Notes: generated by a model from the sequence alone, not told the origin. 62,857 bases of DNA from an uncultured Paraburkholderia sp. (GCA_940746715.1 CALNWN010000017.1:1-62857); one strand, 5' to 3'; numbered from the stretch's first letter, positions 38,449 to 47,521 are shown. Program-made: numbers and translations.

Positions 38449-38464
38449 GGCGGGCAAGCCCGCC
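38449..38464 (-). terminator. Intercistronic hairpin between peptide and YcaO genes
   Basis: GGCGGGC-AA-GCCCGCC is a perfect 7-bp stem located 26 nt after the peptide stop. On the minus strand it is followed by TCTTCTTCT, so it may be a leaky terminator or a 3'-end stabiliser that leaves the peptide mRNA in excess over the enzymes. Confidence 0.55.
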
Positions 38465-38489
38465 TACGCCTACGATGCAGCCCCCTGCA

Positions 38490-38627
38490 TTACCTGGTGA
38501 TCTCTTCGCGCTCCTGGTCGGTCAGTTCCAGGTCCGGACTTTGTCCGTTGAGTGACGAATCGCGCTGTGTTGGCTCATCTGCGGGGTTTTGATAATCATT
38601 CGAGTACATGCAAATCAGATATCCCAT
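38490..38627 (-). CDS. Candidate RiPP precursor peptide, 45 aa (N-terminal core type)
   Basis: ATG 38627 has AAGGA at 7 nt. An earlier ATG at 38634 is only 1 nt from the SD and gives a 12-codon dead end. The peptide begins MGYLICMYSNDYQNPADEPT, is hydrophilic and acidic in the rest and ends DLELTDQEREEITR. It stands immediately before the YcaO gene. A short hydrophobic N-terminal stretch with one Cys (GYLIC), followed by an acidic helical tail, recalls bottromycin precursors (Met-GPVVVFDC-follower). A leader/C-terminal core reading is less likely because the C terminus has no Cys and few cyclisable residues. Precursor status is inferred from position and composition. It was missed by length-filtered gene calling. 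Confidence 0.6.
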   Translation of the reverse strand: MGYLICMYSNDYQNPADEPTQRDSSLNGQSPDLELTDQEREEITR

Positions 38628-38712
38628 TTTTCATATCCTTAAAGGTTGATGTCATGCTCGCAGCAGAGTAACCCTGCCGCATGAGAATCTAATGAAGTGC
38701 TCGACCTCACAC

Positions 38713-38758
38713 ACCTGTCCAAATGGACAGGTGATCAACATCCAGAAGTCCGTAGGAT
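38713..38758 (+). promoter_or_regulatory. Lux-box-type promoter D (divergent)
   Basis: The perfect 20-bp palindrome ACCTGTCCAAATGGACAGGT spans 38713-38732. On the plus strand TAGGAT (38753-38758) follows at 20 nt and reads into a cyclase remnant. On the minus strand TTAGAT lies 20 nt from the box and reads into the 45-aa peptide/YcaO/methyltransferase operon, whose ATG is 86 bp away. The symmetry suits activation in both directions. Confidence 0.75.
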
Positions 38759-38794
38759 GAGTGTTGACGAGCAGTTTAATTACTGGCGGAGGGC

Positions 38795-38930
38795 ATGAAC
38801 AGGGTGCGATCACCAGCTCAAACCACTACTCAGCGAGCCGAAGATGGCCAGTATTTGGGGAAACTCTGCAAGTTTTGATCTGGAAATTATGTGCGTCAAT
38901 GGTGTTTTGCTCTCAAGAATTTGTTGACAA
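38795..38930 (+). pseudogene. Cyclase 5' remnant D
   Basis: After GGCGGAGGGC, the ORF MNRVRSPAQTTTQRAEDGQY ends at TGA 38878. The adjacent frame continues FDLEIMCVNGVLLSRI, matching cyclase residues 27-43. Everything downstream is lost. Confidence 0.7.
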
Positions 38931-39164
38931 ATATACTCGGGTGTTTAAGTTTATTTCGCTGTTTGAATTGCGGATGTCAAGCTCGGCCGCAATTGGCTAA
39001 AGGGTGCGCGCAGCGACGCGATTCACGCGGTGCAGCGCGGACCACAACCTGCGGATGATTCTCAGGAAACTGCGGTTTTTAGCCCCTATTCTGGTCGTTT
39101 TGCTGAGTCGCTTGGTTGGGGAACTCCTTGCGACATGAGAGCCGTCGGCTCTCAAGACGAATTT

Positions 39165-39830
39165 TTAATACAGCGCGCTGCGGAATGTCGCGTCGTCAAG
39201 AATCGGGTGATCCGTCCAGTTGTACTGCGTCACGGTCGCAACGAAGTCTCCCCATGCATCCTCGTCCTCGGCGAAGCGCTGGAATTCGTAGTAGCCCATC
39301 GCCGCAGCGCGGCGGGCGTCCTGCAACGTCTTGCGGAATACCTTTGTCACGCCGGGCGTGCCGATGCCGATGATGGGGATGCCGATCTGCTCCACCATGC
39401 TGCTCAGGAAAGTCAGGAATCCCTCGTCGCCCTGTGTTTTCGCGCGGCTGAGGTTTTGCAGTTCGTCGATGATCAGCACACCGAGGAAGTGATTCGCTGC
39501 AATCGCCGCCATCTCTTCGAGGAGCACCGCCAGGCGTGGCGAGCGGCCACTGGCCGGAAAATGCTGACGTGCATACGATGTACCCAGCGCACGGTTAACC
39601 GCCGTGAAGAAACGCAGGGCGAGCCCGGAAAGCGATCCGTTGTGGGGGCAGTCGATCTTCACCCAGACGAGCTGGGGATGGATGAACTGCCGGTCGTCAT
39701 AGCGGGTGTGCTGGATAACCTGCGGGTACGTCTGCAGCAGGCGATTGACGAACGTCGACTTGCCCGTTCCACTCAAGCCCGAAAAAAAGGATTCCCGACG
39801 AGCGGTGGGCTGCCGGTTCGAGGCCATCAC
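39165..39830 (-). pseudogene. tnsC: TnsC-like AAA ATPase of a Tn7-like element, truncated
   Basis: The AAA ATPase that selects target DNA in Tn7-like transposition is recognised by Walker A FSGLSGTGKSTFVNRLLQTY, Walker B GVLIIDELQNLSRA, and ARRAAAMGYYEFQRFAEDED. The ORF ends ATFRSALY at 39165, shorter than the family, so its C-terminal part is gone. The start is taken at MASNRQPTARRESF; this frame overlaps the end of tnsB. Confidence 0.75.
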
Positions 39831-41450
39831 ATGCCGGCAGTTCACCGCTGTTGACGTAATGAAGGTGCTGCCAGGTTGGCGCGCGCATGGGATTGCGCGT
39901 CGTGTAGGCCTCGCGCAGCACGACCGAGAAGACAGAACTATAGAGGCCATATTCCGGAAGCAGGTAGATATCGCGCCGATAGGGTTTCACACCCGCCTGG
40001 ATCATCTCCATGGTGAGAAGATCCGGGATCGCAACGGCGTTGTTGGGAAACAGCACCTCCTCAATCAGCAGCTGGGTGAATTCGCGAAGGGGCAGAGTGG
40101 CATCCCAGCGCAGGTCGAGATCGTTGCGCGCGTCATGTTCGAGGGCACGAGCCTTCCAGGCGCCAGGAACCCACGCGATGGATTCGTTCACGGTAGCGAA
40201 CTTGCTTTCGACGGTGCCTTTTGAGACCGGCGAACCCACAGGGTTGATGTTGCAGTCGATGCGCAGAAGGTTCTGAAGGGAGTTTTCGGTGTTCCGGCCG
40301 AGTAGTTCGGCGTTGTCAGCGACGACCAGATTGCACAATTCCTGCGCGGGCCAGTCCTCAGGGCTAAGTGTGATGTCATACTGCGCACAGAAGCCCACCT
40401 TGTCGCTGAAAGCACTATACAGCGCCATGCGCGCGGCATTCCACGACGGGCCGGTCAGACCGACGTCCAGGCCAACGATCATGGTCGATCGCCGGTCGCC
40501 CGATCAGGTGGTTGCGGTGAAATTCGGACACGAGATAGAAGTTTCCAACGGTCGCATCGATCTCAAAGACGTCCGCCGGGCCGACTGTCGTATCGCGCGC
40601 ACGTCCCGCCCGACCGCGCAGGCGCTTGCGCCAGAGCAGGTCATTGAGCACCTCCTTCTACAGGCCCATGTCCTCCATGAGTTTTGCGGCCCAGTAGCGA
40701 TACGCGGGCAGCTGGATCAGCTTGTTCGATGGGAAGGGAATGTTGCGTATCTCGCCATCAACCAGCTCGCGCGATGAGTAGTGGCGCAGCACCATCTCAT
40801 CGTAGCTCTGCTTGAGCGTCATGCCGCGCCGCAGGTGAGAGACCTTGACTGACATGGCGATGAACTTCAGATCGTCCGGCGTGACATTGACACCGGTTGC
40901 ATGCGGGTCGTGCCCTGCAGCCAGTACCTTTCGCGGGCGACCGCGCTTGCGACCAGTGGCGGCCCGCGTCTTTCCCGCGCCGCCACTGTTGGGGTACGCG
41001 GGCAGTAGCGCGTTCGGAATCTGGCCGAACTGCCAGTAGCGTTGCAGCACACGATACAGATACGCGACGGACAGATCGACTTCGGCTACGCGTTGCGAGA
41101 GCAGCTTCCACCGGTATCCTTCGTCGAAAATCAGTTCGGCATTCGCGCCCGTGACGAGAGGCCGGATTGCCTCCCATAATGTGTCGCGCTTTGTGCGGTG
41201 AGCGAAGGGAATGTCATTCTCCGCGCGCCGGATGTACTCAGGCGCCGGGTCCGGGCCGATCGATACGAGGCCATCCGAACACCAGCGGGTAGCGATGACG
41301 CGTGGCACGACAAAGGGTTTGCCGTGCCGTGCCGTGCGGCGCGGCGAGCCGGAACAGGACGAGATCACGGCCGGGACGTGCGAGTATGCGGTGCGCATCC
41401 GCGAGCGGTCCGTCGGCGGCCGGTAACAGCGCCGCGTTGATTCTCAGTCG
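39831..41450 (-). pseudogene. tnsB: TnsB-like DDE transposase, frameshifted
   Basis: The product is split over three frames. 41398-40658 holds the N-terminal DNA-binding part (LLSQRVAEVDLSVAYLYRVL, LKFIAMSVKVSHLRRGMTLK). 40651-40480 holds the first catalytic Asp (DVFEIDATVGNFYLVSEFHR). 40482 onward reads MIVGLDVGLTGPSWNAARMA, ELCNLVVADNAELLG (second Asp) and SPVSKGTVESKFATVNESI (Glu). Frameshifts near 40650 and 40480 disable it. Confidence 0.75.
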
Positions 41451-41452
41451 TA

Positions 41453-41893
41453 TCATCGGACTGCCCCCCGGAAGTTCGAGGCGAGCGCTGGATGAGGCTT
41501 CGTCAGATGCAGTGGCACGTACGGGTCGACTTCGACAAGGCGGTGCCACGCGAGATACCGGAACACGTGAATAGCGAGAAGCCGGGCGATGCGAAGTTGT
41601 GCGGCCGCGCCCTCGATGATCGCGCCGAGCGGCTTCAGAAACGATTCTCCTGCAAGCGCATCACGAAAAGCGTTCTGCAGTTCGGCCGGGGGCGCGCCAC
41701 GGCCGTCGCGGTCCCAGCCGGCAGGAATTGAACTTCGCGAGAAATAGGAACGGCAATGCTCCAGTTTGACCTGACGAAGCGCCACGCCGGAATCGTGCTG
41801 TGGGGGCGACACTTGGACCCTTCGGGCCGTGCATGAGCTGGTGCATAAGGTCAACGAAGAAAGTCCGGCAATCAGGGACAAGGAAGGTTTCAT
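41453..41893 (-). pseudogene. tnsA: TnsA-like endonuclease C-terminal remnant
   Basis: Upstream of tnsB in the expected tnsA position, the recognisable part is FRDALAGESFLKPLGAIIEG then AQLRIARLLAIHVFRYLAWH and RLVEVDPYVPLHL, resembling the TnsA C-terminal domain. The N-terminal nuclease domain has been replaced by antisense of the next gene. Assignment relies partly on gene order. Confidence 0.5.
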
Positions 41894-42300
41894 GCTTGGC
41901 CTCGCCTACGACGTGCGCAAGGCGTATGAAGGGCAGCGCGAGACGGCGGTCCGTGAATACTTCGATGACCGGTGCCCGATCTACGGTGTCCAGGTCCTGT
42001 GGCCAGCGATCATCGCCAACGTCGCGCTGCTCAGGGCAGCAATGGCGTTCATCCCGACCGATCGCAAGGACCAGTCGGTGATGTATGCGCTCGAACATCT
42101 TGTGGAGCAGGCGTTACGCGCAGCCTTACCAACTGGAGCGGAGCAAATTCTCGAGCAGATGAGGCGCATCGAGCCATCAACCCACATTGACGACGTGATT
42201 GACAGCCGTTGTGGATACTTTGTATCGCTGCCACCGAAGCAGCGGCTCGCGCAACTGGCGACGGTGCTTGCGAGCCTTGACCCCATGCATGGATTTCATG
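41829..42300 (+). pseudogene. Conserved hypothetical protein, truncated by IS5
   Basis: ATG 41829 starts MHELVHKVNEESPAIRDKEG, with FMLGLAYDVRKAYEGQRETA and LWPAIIANVALLRAAMAFIP. It looks like an alpha-helical soluble protein with natural codon use. I do not recognise a function. From about 42300 the ORF is antisense to an IS5 transposase, so its C terminus is lost. Confidence 0.5.
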
Positions 42301-42309
42301 CTCAGCATA

Positions 42310-42660
42310 GCCTGCACGCGGTCCGCTCTCGCACGTCGATTGCAGCGTCCGGCCATCGAGGATCACTGCACTGGTCTGACCTCGCCGATCCTGCGCCACC
42401 CGGATGATCGAGCGCAGGTCATGGACCATGGCTTCGAAAGAGCCCGCCTGAATCCAGCGTTGCGTCTGCTGGCAGACCGTCTCCCACGGCGGAAAGTCAT
42501 TGGGCAGCAGACGCCACGGCGCACCCGCGCGGACAATCCAGCGCAAAGCGTTGAACATTTCGCGCAATTCGTATCTGCGTTGTGGTGCGTCCTTGCTCAT
42601 CAAGGTCAGGTACGGAGCAGCGAAGTACCACTCTTCATCCTACACATCCGTTGGGTAGGG
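42310..42660 (-). pseudogene. IS5-family transposase N-terminal fragment
   Basis: The minus strand encodes YELREMFNALRWIVRAGAPW, RLLPNDFPPWETVCQQTQRW and TSAVILDGRTLQSTCESGPR, including the first catalytic Asp region. The rest is deleted at about 42310. Confidence 0.75.
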
Positions 42661-42671
42661 TGTGCGTTTTT

Positions 42672-42893
42672 TCATCCGGCCAGGATACCAGGTCTGGCCG
42701 AAAGTTCATAACACCGTCTAGGTTGGAGAATTTTTTGCTGGCGAAACTCGCGTGGCGAGCGGTATTTCAGGGCGCGGTGTGGATGTGACTCGTTGTAGTG
42801 GTCGAACGCAAGGACCAAGTTTTGCAGCGCCGTTCTCGCGTCAGGTTTGGGTATCCACGAAACGTAATCGCGCTTCATCGTTTTGACGAAGCT
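42672..42893 (-). pseudogene. IS3-family (IS2-type) OrfB C-terminal fragment
   Basis: MKRDYVSWIPKPDARTALQN and HYNESHPHRALKYRSPREF form the tail of an IS2-like integrase. It joins IstA sequence at about 42893. Confidence 0.75.
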
Positions 42894-43627
42894 CTAGGCC
42901 ATCCCATTTTTAGCCGGGTCCCTCGGCGGACACGGATCGACCTTGAACGAATACCCTTCGGCGCATTGCGCATAGGCCCGCTGCACTTCGGGTTCGTAGA
43001 TGCAGGCCTTGACGATGGCACACTTGGGGTTATCTATGATCACGCGTCCCACTACGCCATTGAACCATTCGAAGGCGTGACGATGACATAGCAACCATGT
43101 GTCGACGCTCTGATCGCGGACAAACTCAACGTATTGATGCCGCGCGACCAGCACAAGGTCATCACGAAGAACCACGTCTTGTGGATCTCGCCGGTGTGCG
43201 CATCGGTGATGGTCGGACCTGCGCCGAAATCAACCTGTGCGGCTTCTGCAGGTTTGAACTTCAGCCGCATCGGTACATCCGGCGTGAGGTCCACCTTCAA
43301 TTGCTGAAGTAGCCTGTATACGGATGAGTAGCTTCCCTCGTAGCCGTGGTTGCGCACTAGCGCGCTGTGAATCGTCGTGCCGGGGACGCCCGCGTCGTGC
43401 CACTGGGCAATCTGTTCGCGCCACGGTTCGGCCGACGAGATACAGCTCGCGGGCAGGAACTCCTTGCGGCTGAACGCTGTAGCAAGCTGCGCGTCATCCG
43501 GCAGAGCGTTGTCCGGAGAAAGCCACCCGCGCTCGGTTGCGATCTCCCGCACGGCTGCCAGCTTCTTACGGCCCATGATCTTCGACCGGTCGATATCCCG
43601 GTCGAAGTCACCTTGGCGCATTCGCAC
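42894..43627 (-). pseudogene. IS21 IstA, truncated and frameshifted
   Basis: The 5' frame (43627-43052) carries GRKKLAAVREIATERGWLSP, VRNHGYEGSYSSVYRLLQQL and KPAEAAQVDFGAGPTITDAH with the first catalytic Asp. A shift near 43120 leads into AFEWFNGVVGRVIIDNPKCA and CAEGYSFKVDPCPPRDPAKN (second Asp region). The C-terminal third is deleted. Confidence 0.75.
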
Positions 43628-43711
43628 CAGAACCTGTCGATATCCTCCCGAGCAAATGCGTGCCGGGAGGGTAGCGGTTGGCGAAATTCGAGCGCCCGAC
43701 TCAGACGCCAG

Positions 43712-43837
43712 TGGCGCCTTTACGGCGAAAATCTACTGGCGCCTAAACGCCGAAAGACTTGTGGCGCCTAAGCGCCGAAAAATCCCTGGCGTCTTTATGC
43801 CGAAAACGGGTTTGGCTCCTTAACGGCGAAAGTTCAC
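43712..43837 (+). repeat. Five 25-bp direct repeats with internal dyad
   Basis: Units near TGGCGCCTAAACGCCGAAAA start at 43712, 43737, 43762, 43787 and 43813. Each contains the dyad GGCG..CGCC, and the A-rich part is followed by variable bases. The array sits between an IstA 5' end and the transposase at 43.84 kb and may be that element's transposase-binding end. Confidence 0.7.
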
Positions 43838-43838
43838 A

Positions 43839-45120
43839 TGCCGCGCTGATTACCTTATGGGAGGCTGCCGACCGGATCTGTGGTAAGCGGCTGAAAGCGC
43901 TTATCCCGACGCTGATCGACTCAATGACACGGCATGGTCATCTGTCGCTACCGAAGGGCGTGCGCCGACGGCTCAAGCAGATCAGCGCCGCCACCATTGA
44001 TCGGCTGTTGCGGGATGTGCGCGAGCAAGCCTTCAGCGGTCAACGCCGACGCGCTGGCGGAGTCGGCAATGCGATTCGCCGTGCTGTGCCGATCAGGACC
44101 TTCACTGACTGGAACGACCCCGCTGCCCGGTTATCTGGAGATCGATTTCGTCGAACATTGCGGTGGCACCAAGATCGACGGCGATTTTGTACACAGCTTC
44201 GTGATGACGGATATCGCAACGGGTTGGACCGAGTGTCTCGCTATGCCGTTTCGCAGCGGCGCGTTCGTTCTTGAGCACATCGAGCGGGTGAGCGCTGCCT
44301 TACCGTTTCCGTTGCGTGGTCTGGACTGCGATAATGATAGCGCCTTCATGAACGCGGCTGTCTTTGACTTCTGCAAGGCAACGGGTATCGAGCTGACGCG
44401 CTCGCGTGCCTATAAGAAGAACGATCAGGCGTGGGTCGAGCAAAAGAATGGCGCCATCGTACGCCACCTCGTTGGGTATGGCAGGCTACGAGGTCTTGAA
44501 GCCACGGAAACGCTTGCCTCTCTTTATCAAGTGTCACGGCTGTACATCAACTTCTTCCAGCCATCATTCAAACTGAAATCGAAGACTCGTCACGGCGCTA
44601 GGGTGACGAAGCGCTATGAAGCTCCGTTGACGCCGCTTGAGCGCGTCTTGCGGTCCGCATCTATTCCCGAGGCGACCAAAGGTAGTCTTCGCGCGCGGTT
44701 TCGTAGGCTCGATCCATTGGATCTGCTGCATCGAATTCGCGAAGCATAACAGCGCGTTGCACAAAGCAGCGCTGCTGGCGGTCCGCCAGCGTCGACGAAG
44801 ACAGCAACTGAGGTCCCACTCGCGGACTTCCTGTCGAGTCGTCGAGTCTTGGGACAGCGTGGCAGGCCGGCGAGATTCGACCGACGCATCACCGCAAAGC
44901 GCGCGTCCCACATGACTGGCGCACTCGCGAAGATCCGTTCGAACACACCTGGCCGAAGATACAGGAGTGGCTCGAAACTGAGCCCGGCATTACGGCAAAG
45001 CAGCTATACGAGCGCCTCACCGCGATGTCTCCCACCCTGTATTCCGGCGCTCAACTGCGCACTCTGCAGCGCCAGCCTTCTCCACAAAACTCTTCGTCGG
45101 TGACAAACAGCCGGGAGTAA
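43839..45120 (+). pseudogene. Integrase-core transposase (ISNCY-like), 5'-truncated and frameshifted
   Basis: The sequence ALITLWEAADRICGKRLKAL, ISAATIDRLLRDVREQAFSG, then in the next frame (shift near 44125) PGYLEIDFVEHCGGTKIDGD, CDNDSAFMNAAVFDFCKATG and KNDQAWVEQKNGAIVRHLVG gives D, D and E of an rve-type integrase. A further frame ends IQEWLETEPGITAKQLYERL and TAA 45120. The N-terminal ~80 residues are absent; the repeat array lies where they would begin. Confidence 0.7.
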
Positions 45121-45173
45121 CATCATCCCGTGAGGCAACACGCCGGCCGTGCTGCTTGACGCTGTCTACTGCG

Positions 45174-45821
45174 CACATGCCTCGACCAAATCCGACGCAT
45201 GAGCCTCCAGAAGTTGAATTAACGTCAGTGGGCCAGAAACGTGGTATCGAGAGCGGCAGCTATGGGCGCGCAATAACTACCGATGCGATTTTTGTGGGGG
45301 CCGATGTTTTCTCTTCACCCCGGTCTTGATTCCTATACCTGCATCCACGATCCCCAAGAGGGTCGTTGGTACGTGCACGTAAGGGACATGCCGTCGATAA
45401 ATGCTCGCGGCGAAGCCGACAGCACCCATCAAGCAGCCACCGCCAATGGCGAGCACCGGTGCACTTCGCCTGTTGATCCCGAATTGGGCCATCTGCTCGA
45501 CCGTGCGTTCAACTAGACGCAGATTTTTTGTTTTTCCGTAGCGTTTAGGACCACGATTCGTAAGCCTTTCGCCGCAGAAGAAGCGATTAATAGTTCCCAA
45601 ATAGAAACGGAAAACCCCGTTCTCGACAAAGACAAGACGGCGCCGCCGCGATCATCGCAGCAGTTTTTCCGGAGCTCCCCTAGAAGGGGATTGCTCGAGA
45701 GCAAAACACTGTTAGCGCAAGTGACTTTGCATGCACATCAAAGCTTGCAGAAACGTCGCAATACTGGCGATCCTCGGCTCGCTAAGTACTGGGGTGGAGA
45801 CGGTGATCGCACCATGTTCAT
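45174..45821 (-). pseudogene. Cyclase pseudogene E
   Basis: From ATG 45821 (GCGGAGGGC upstream), shifted frames carry most of the N-terminal half of the sedoheptulose-7-phosphate cyclase: RFGINRRS-like, VLAIGGGCLMGAVGFAASIY, PYVHVPTTLLGIVDAGIGIK, then RIGSYCAPIAAALDTTFLAH and, after a deletion, LIQLLEAHASDLVEACAQ. The Asp of GGGCLMDAVGF has become Gly. The Zn-site region is missing. Confidence 0.8.
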
Positions 45822-45856
45822 GCCCTCCGCTAGCAATGAAACTCTCGTCAGCACTC

Positions 45857-45902
45857 ATCTTACGGACTCTTGGAGTTTGATCACCTGTCCATTTGGACAG
45901 GT
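45857..45902 (-). promoter_or_regulatory. Lux-box-type promoter E (divergent)
   Basis: The perfect palindrome ACCTGTCCATTTGGACAGGT spans 45883-45902. TAAGAT (complement of 45857-45862) follows at 20 nt on the minus strand towards cyclase pseudogene E. On the plus side TTAGAT at 20 nt reads towards the KamA-like gene. Confidence 0.75.
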
Positions 45903-45961
45903 GTGCGAGGTCGAGCACTTTGTTAGATTCTCATCACAGTCGGCGCACGGGAGGAGAATAA

Positions 45962-45994
45962 ATGATTACGCCAGCGTCGGATACGATCGCATAA
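45962..45994 (+). CDS. 10-codon ORF with strong SD downstream of lux-box E
   Basis: GGAGGAGAATAA precedes ATG 45962 and encodes MITPASDTIA with TAA. It occupies the position that the 45-aa peptide gene has at lux-box D, so it may be the remnant of a divergent peptide gene or a leader. It is very short, and function is unknown. Confidence 0.3.
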   Translation: MITPASDTIA

Positions 45995-46034
45995 ATATAC
46001 GCTAGCTTTTGCCATATGGATCAGTCATTTTTAG

Positions 46035-46253
46035 GTTCGACGCTCGCTACTCGACCTTTGGTTCAACCAAGTTCAGGTGGTTTTCGACGTCATGTCGACA
46101 CACGGACACGCGTTCAACGAGAGGATTGGAACGGGTTTGTTGATCACGTTGGAGGATCTCGAGAACTGCGGCGTGCTCGAAACGCTGGCGATGGGTGAGT
46201 CGAAAGCTTATGCGCTCGCCCTCGAACAGCATCTCATCGATCTACTGCATTAG
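46035..46253 (+). pseudogene. C-terminal fragment of an unidentified protein
   Basis: A frame open from 46035 ends at TAG 46251 and includes LDLWFNQVQVVFDVMSTHGH, FNERIGTGLLITLEDLENCG and ESKAYALALEQHLIDLLH. Composition is protein-like and helical, but there is no RBS. An ATG at 46092 gives 53 aa. I do not recognise the family. Confidence 0.35.
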
Positions 46254-46318
46254 CGTTCGCCGCCTTACTCGTAACCTTAGGCTCAATCCTATAAATCGAA
46301 TTACTGCAAGGGCTTATC

Positions 46319-47521
46319 ATGGCTGGAGCAAAAGAAGGTGAATTCGCCGAGTTGATATCGCCATTCCTAAAAAAGAAGATGGTGGGCATTGAATCAAAGT
46401 ACGGGTGGGGAAGTAATGAATGGAACGCGATCGCACTCCAATACTTAAAAAGCCCGTTGGAAGACAATGTCGTCAGTAACGACCGGCGCCGACATTACGA
46501 ATCTGATCTGCAGGCTTACCACGAGGGAAAACTTCTGCGCGGCGTCGAGCGCTTGTATAAGCGTACAATCTTAATTGAACCGACGACCGCATGTGCGTCG
46601 CACTGCCGTTGGTGTTTGCGCGGCCAATATCCGATTAAGACTCTGACCAAAGAGGACATCACTTTAATCGCTAAATACGTTGGCCAGTCGCCTGACTGCG
46701 TGGACGTCGAGGAGGTACTGGTAACGGGCGGCGATCCATTCATGCACCCGAAACTTCTCCGCACCACGATAGAAGCACTAAGCGCGTATGCGCCCAACGT
46801 CGACACAGTCAGAATTGGCACCCGGATGCCCTTTCAGTCGCCAGAGCGGGTGAATGACGAATTGCTATCCATACTGGCAGAAGCGCCCCAACGGATCGAG
46901 GTTGCGATAAACGTCAATCATCCTCTGGAGTTTTGGGCGGAATCTACCGATTCATTGGCGCGTCTCCTCACTGTTGGAGTTCGGATCTATAACCAAAATC
47001 CACTCCTAAAAGGGGTAAATGATCAAAGCGCGATCCTCACAGAATTATATGATACTCTTAGAAAATTGGGGATCGAATCGCACTACCTTTTCCACGCAAT
47101 ACCAATGGTCGGCATGAGTCATCACCGAACCTCAGTGGCAAAAGGCCTGCAACTGGCCCAAAGACTGTGCTCTTCGGGTGGTTTTTCGGGTAGATCGAAG
47201 CCGCACTTCGCGCTGTTGTCAGACATCGGAAAGGTGGTTCTGTACGAAGGCTCAATACTGAAGCGCCGGCCCTCTGACAATTCACTACTAATTCAAACAG
47301 GTTACCGACCTGAGGACCGTAGGCGCTGGAATCCTTCGTGGTCTTTGCCTGATAGTGTTGAGATCGCCGACGACGGTTTTATGGCTGTTTGGTACCGAGA
47401 CGGCACGGACGAAAACATTGATTTGGCCGACTACTGGGGCCAGTCGTCGGTACGCGAACCCTCGGACGATAACTCCGGTTTCGATCCTGATGCCCGACAA
47501 CCTCAAATCGGGCGTTCATAA
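46319..47521 (+). CDS. KamA-like radical SAM enzyme (aminomutase family)
   Basis: The 400-aa protein has CX3CX2C at C92, C96 and C99 (ACASHCRWCLRGQYP), VLVTGGDPFMHPKLL, DTVRIGTRMPFQSPERV, VAINVNHPLEFW, YNQNPLLKGVND and SHYLFHAIPMVGMSHHRTSV. These match lysine 2,3-aminomutase/EpmB-type enzymes, which use PLP and SAM to shift an amino group from alpha to beta. The substrate is not known; a beta-amino acid building block is a fair guess. Its lower GC suggests acquisition. The frame is intact and the upstream lux-box E points at it across 400 bp. Confidence 0.8.
   Translation: MAGAKEGEFAELISPFLKKKMVGIESKYGWGSNEWNAIALQYLKSPLEDNVVSNDRRRHYESDLQAYHEGKLLRGVERLYKRTILIEPTTACASHCRWCLRGQYPIKTLTKEDITLIAKYVGQSPDCVDVEEVLVTGGDPFMHPKLLRTTIEALSAYAPNVDTVRIGTRMPFQSPERVNDELLSILAEAPQRIEVAINVNHPLEFWAESTDSLARLLTVGVRIYNQNPLLKGVNDQSAILTELYDTLRKLGIESHYLFHAIPMVGMSHHRTSVAKGLQLAQRLCSSGGFSGRSKPHFALLSDIGKVVLYEGSILKRRPSDNSLLIQTGYRPEDRRRWNPSWSLPDSVEIADDGFMAVWYRDGTDENIDLADYWGQSSVREPSDDNSGFDPDARQPQIGRS

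Noticed and set aside
38632..38634. ATG at 38634 as start of the 45-aa peptide gene
   Set aside because: It is in another frame, only 1 nt from the SD, and gives a 12-codon ORF; ATG 38627 has correct spacing.
43712..43837. CRISPR array
   Set aside because: Units are adjacent 25-mers with only ~5 variable bases between conserved cores, so there are no spacers;  no cas genes are present.
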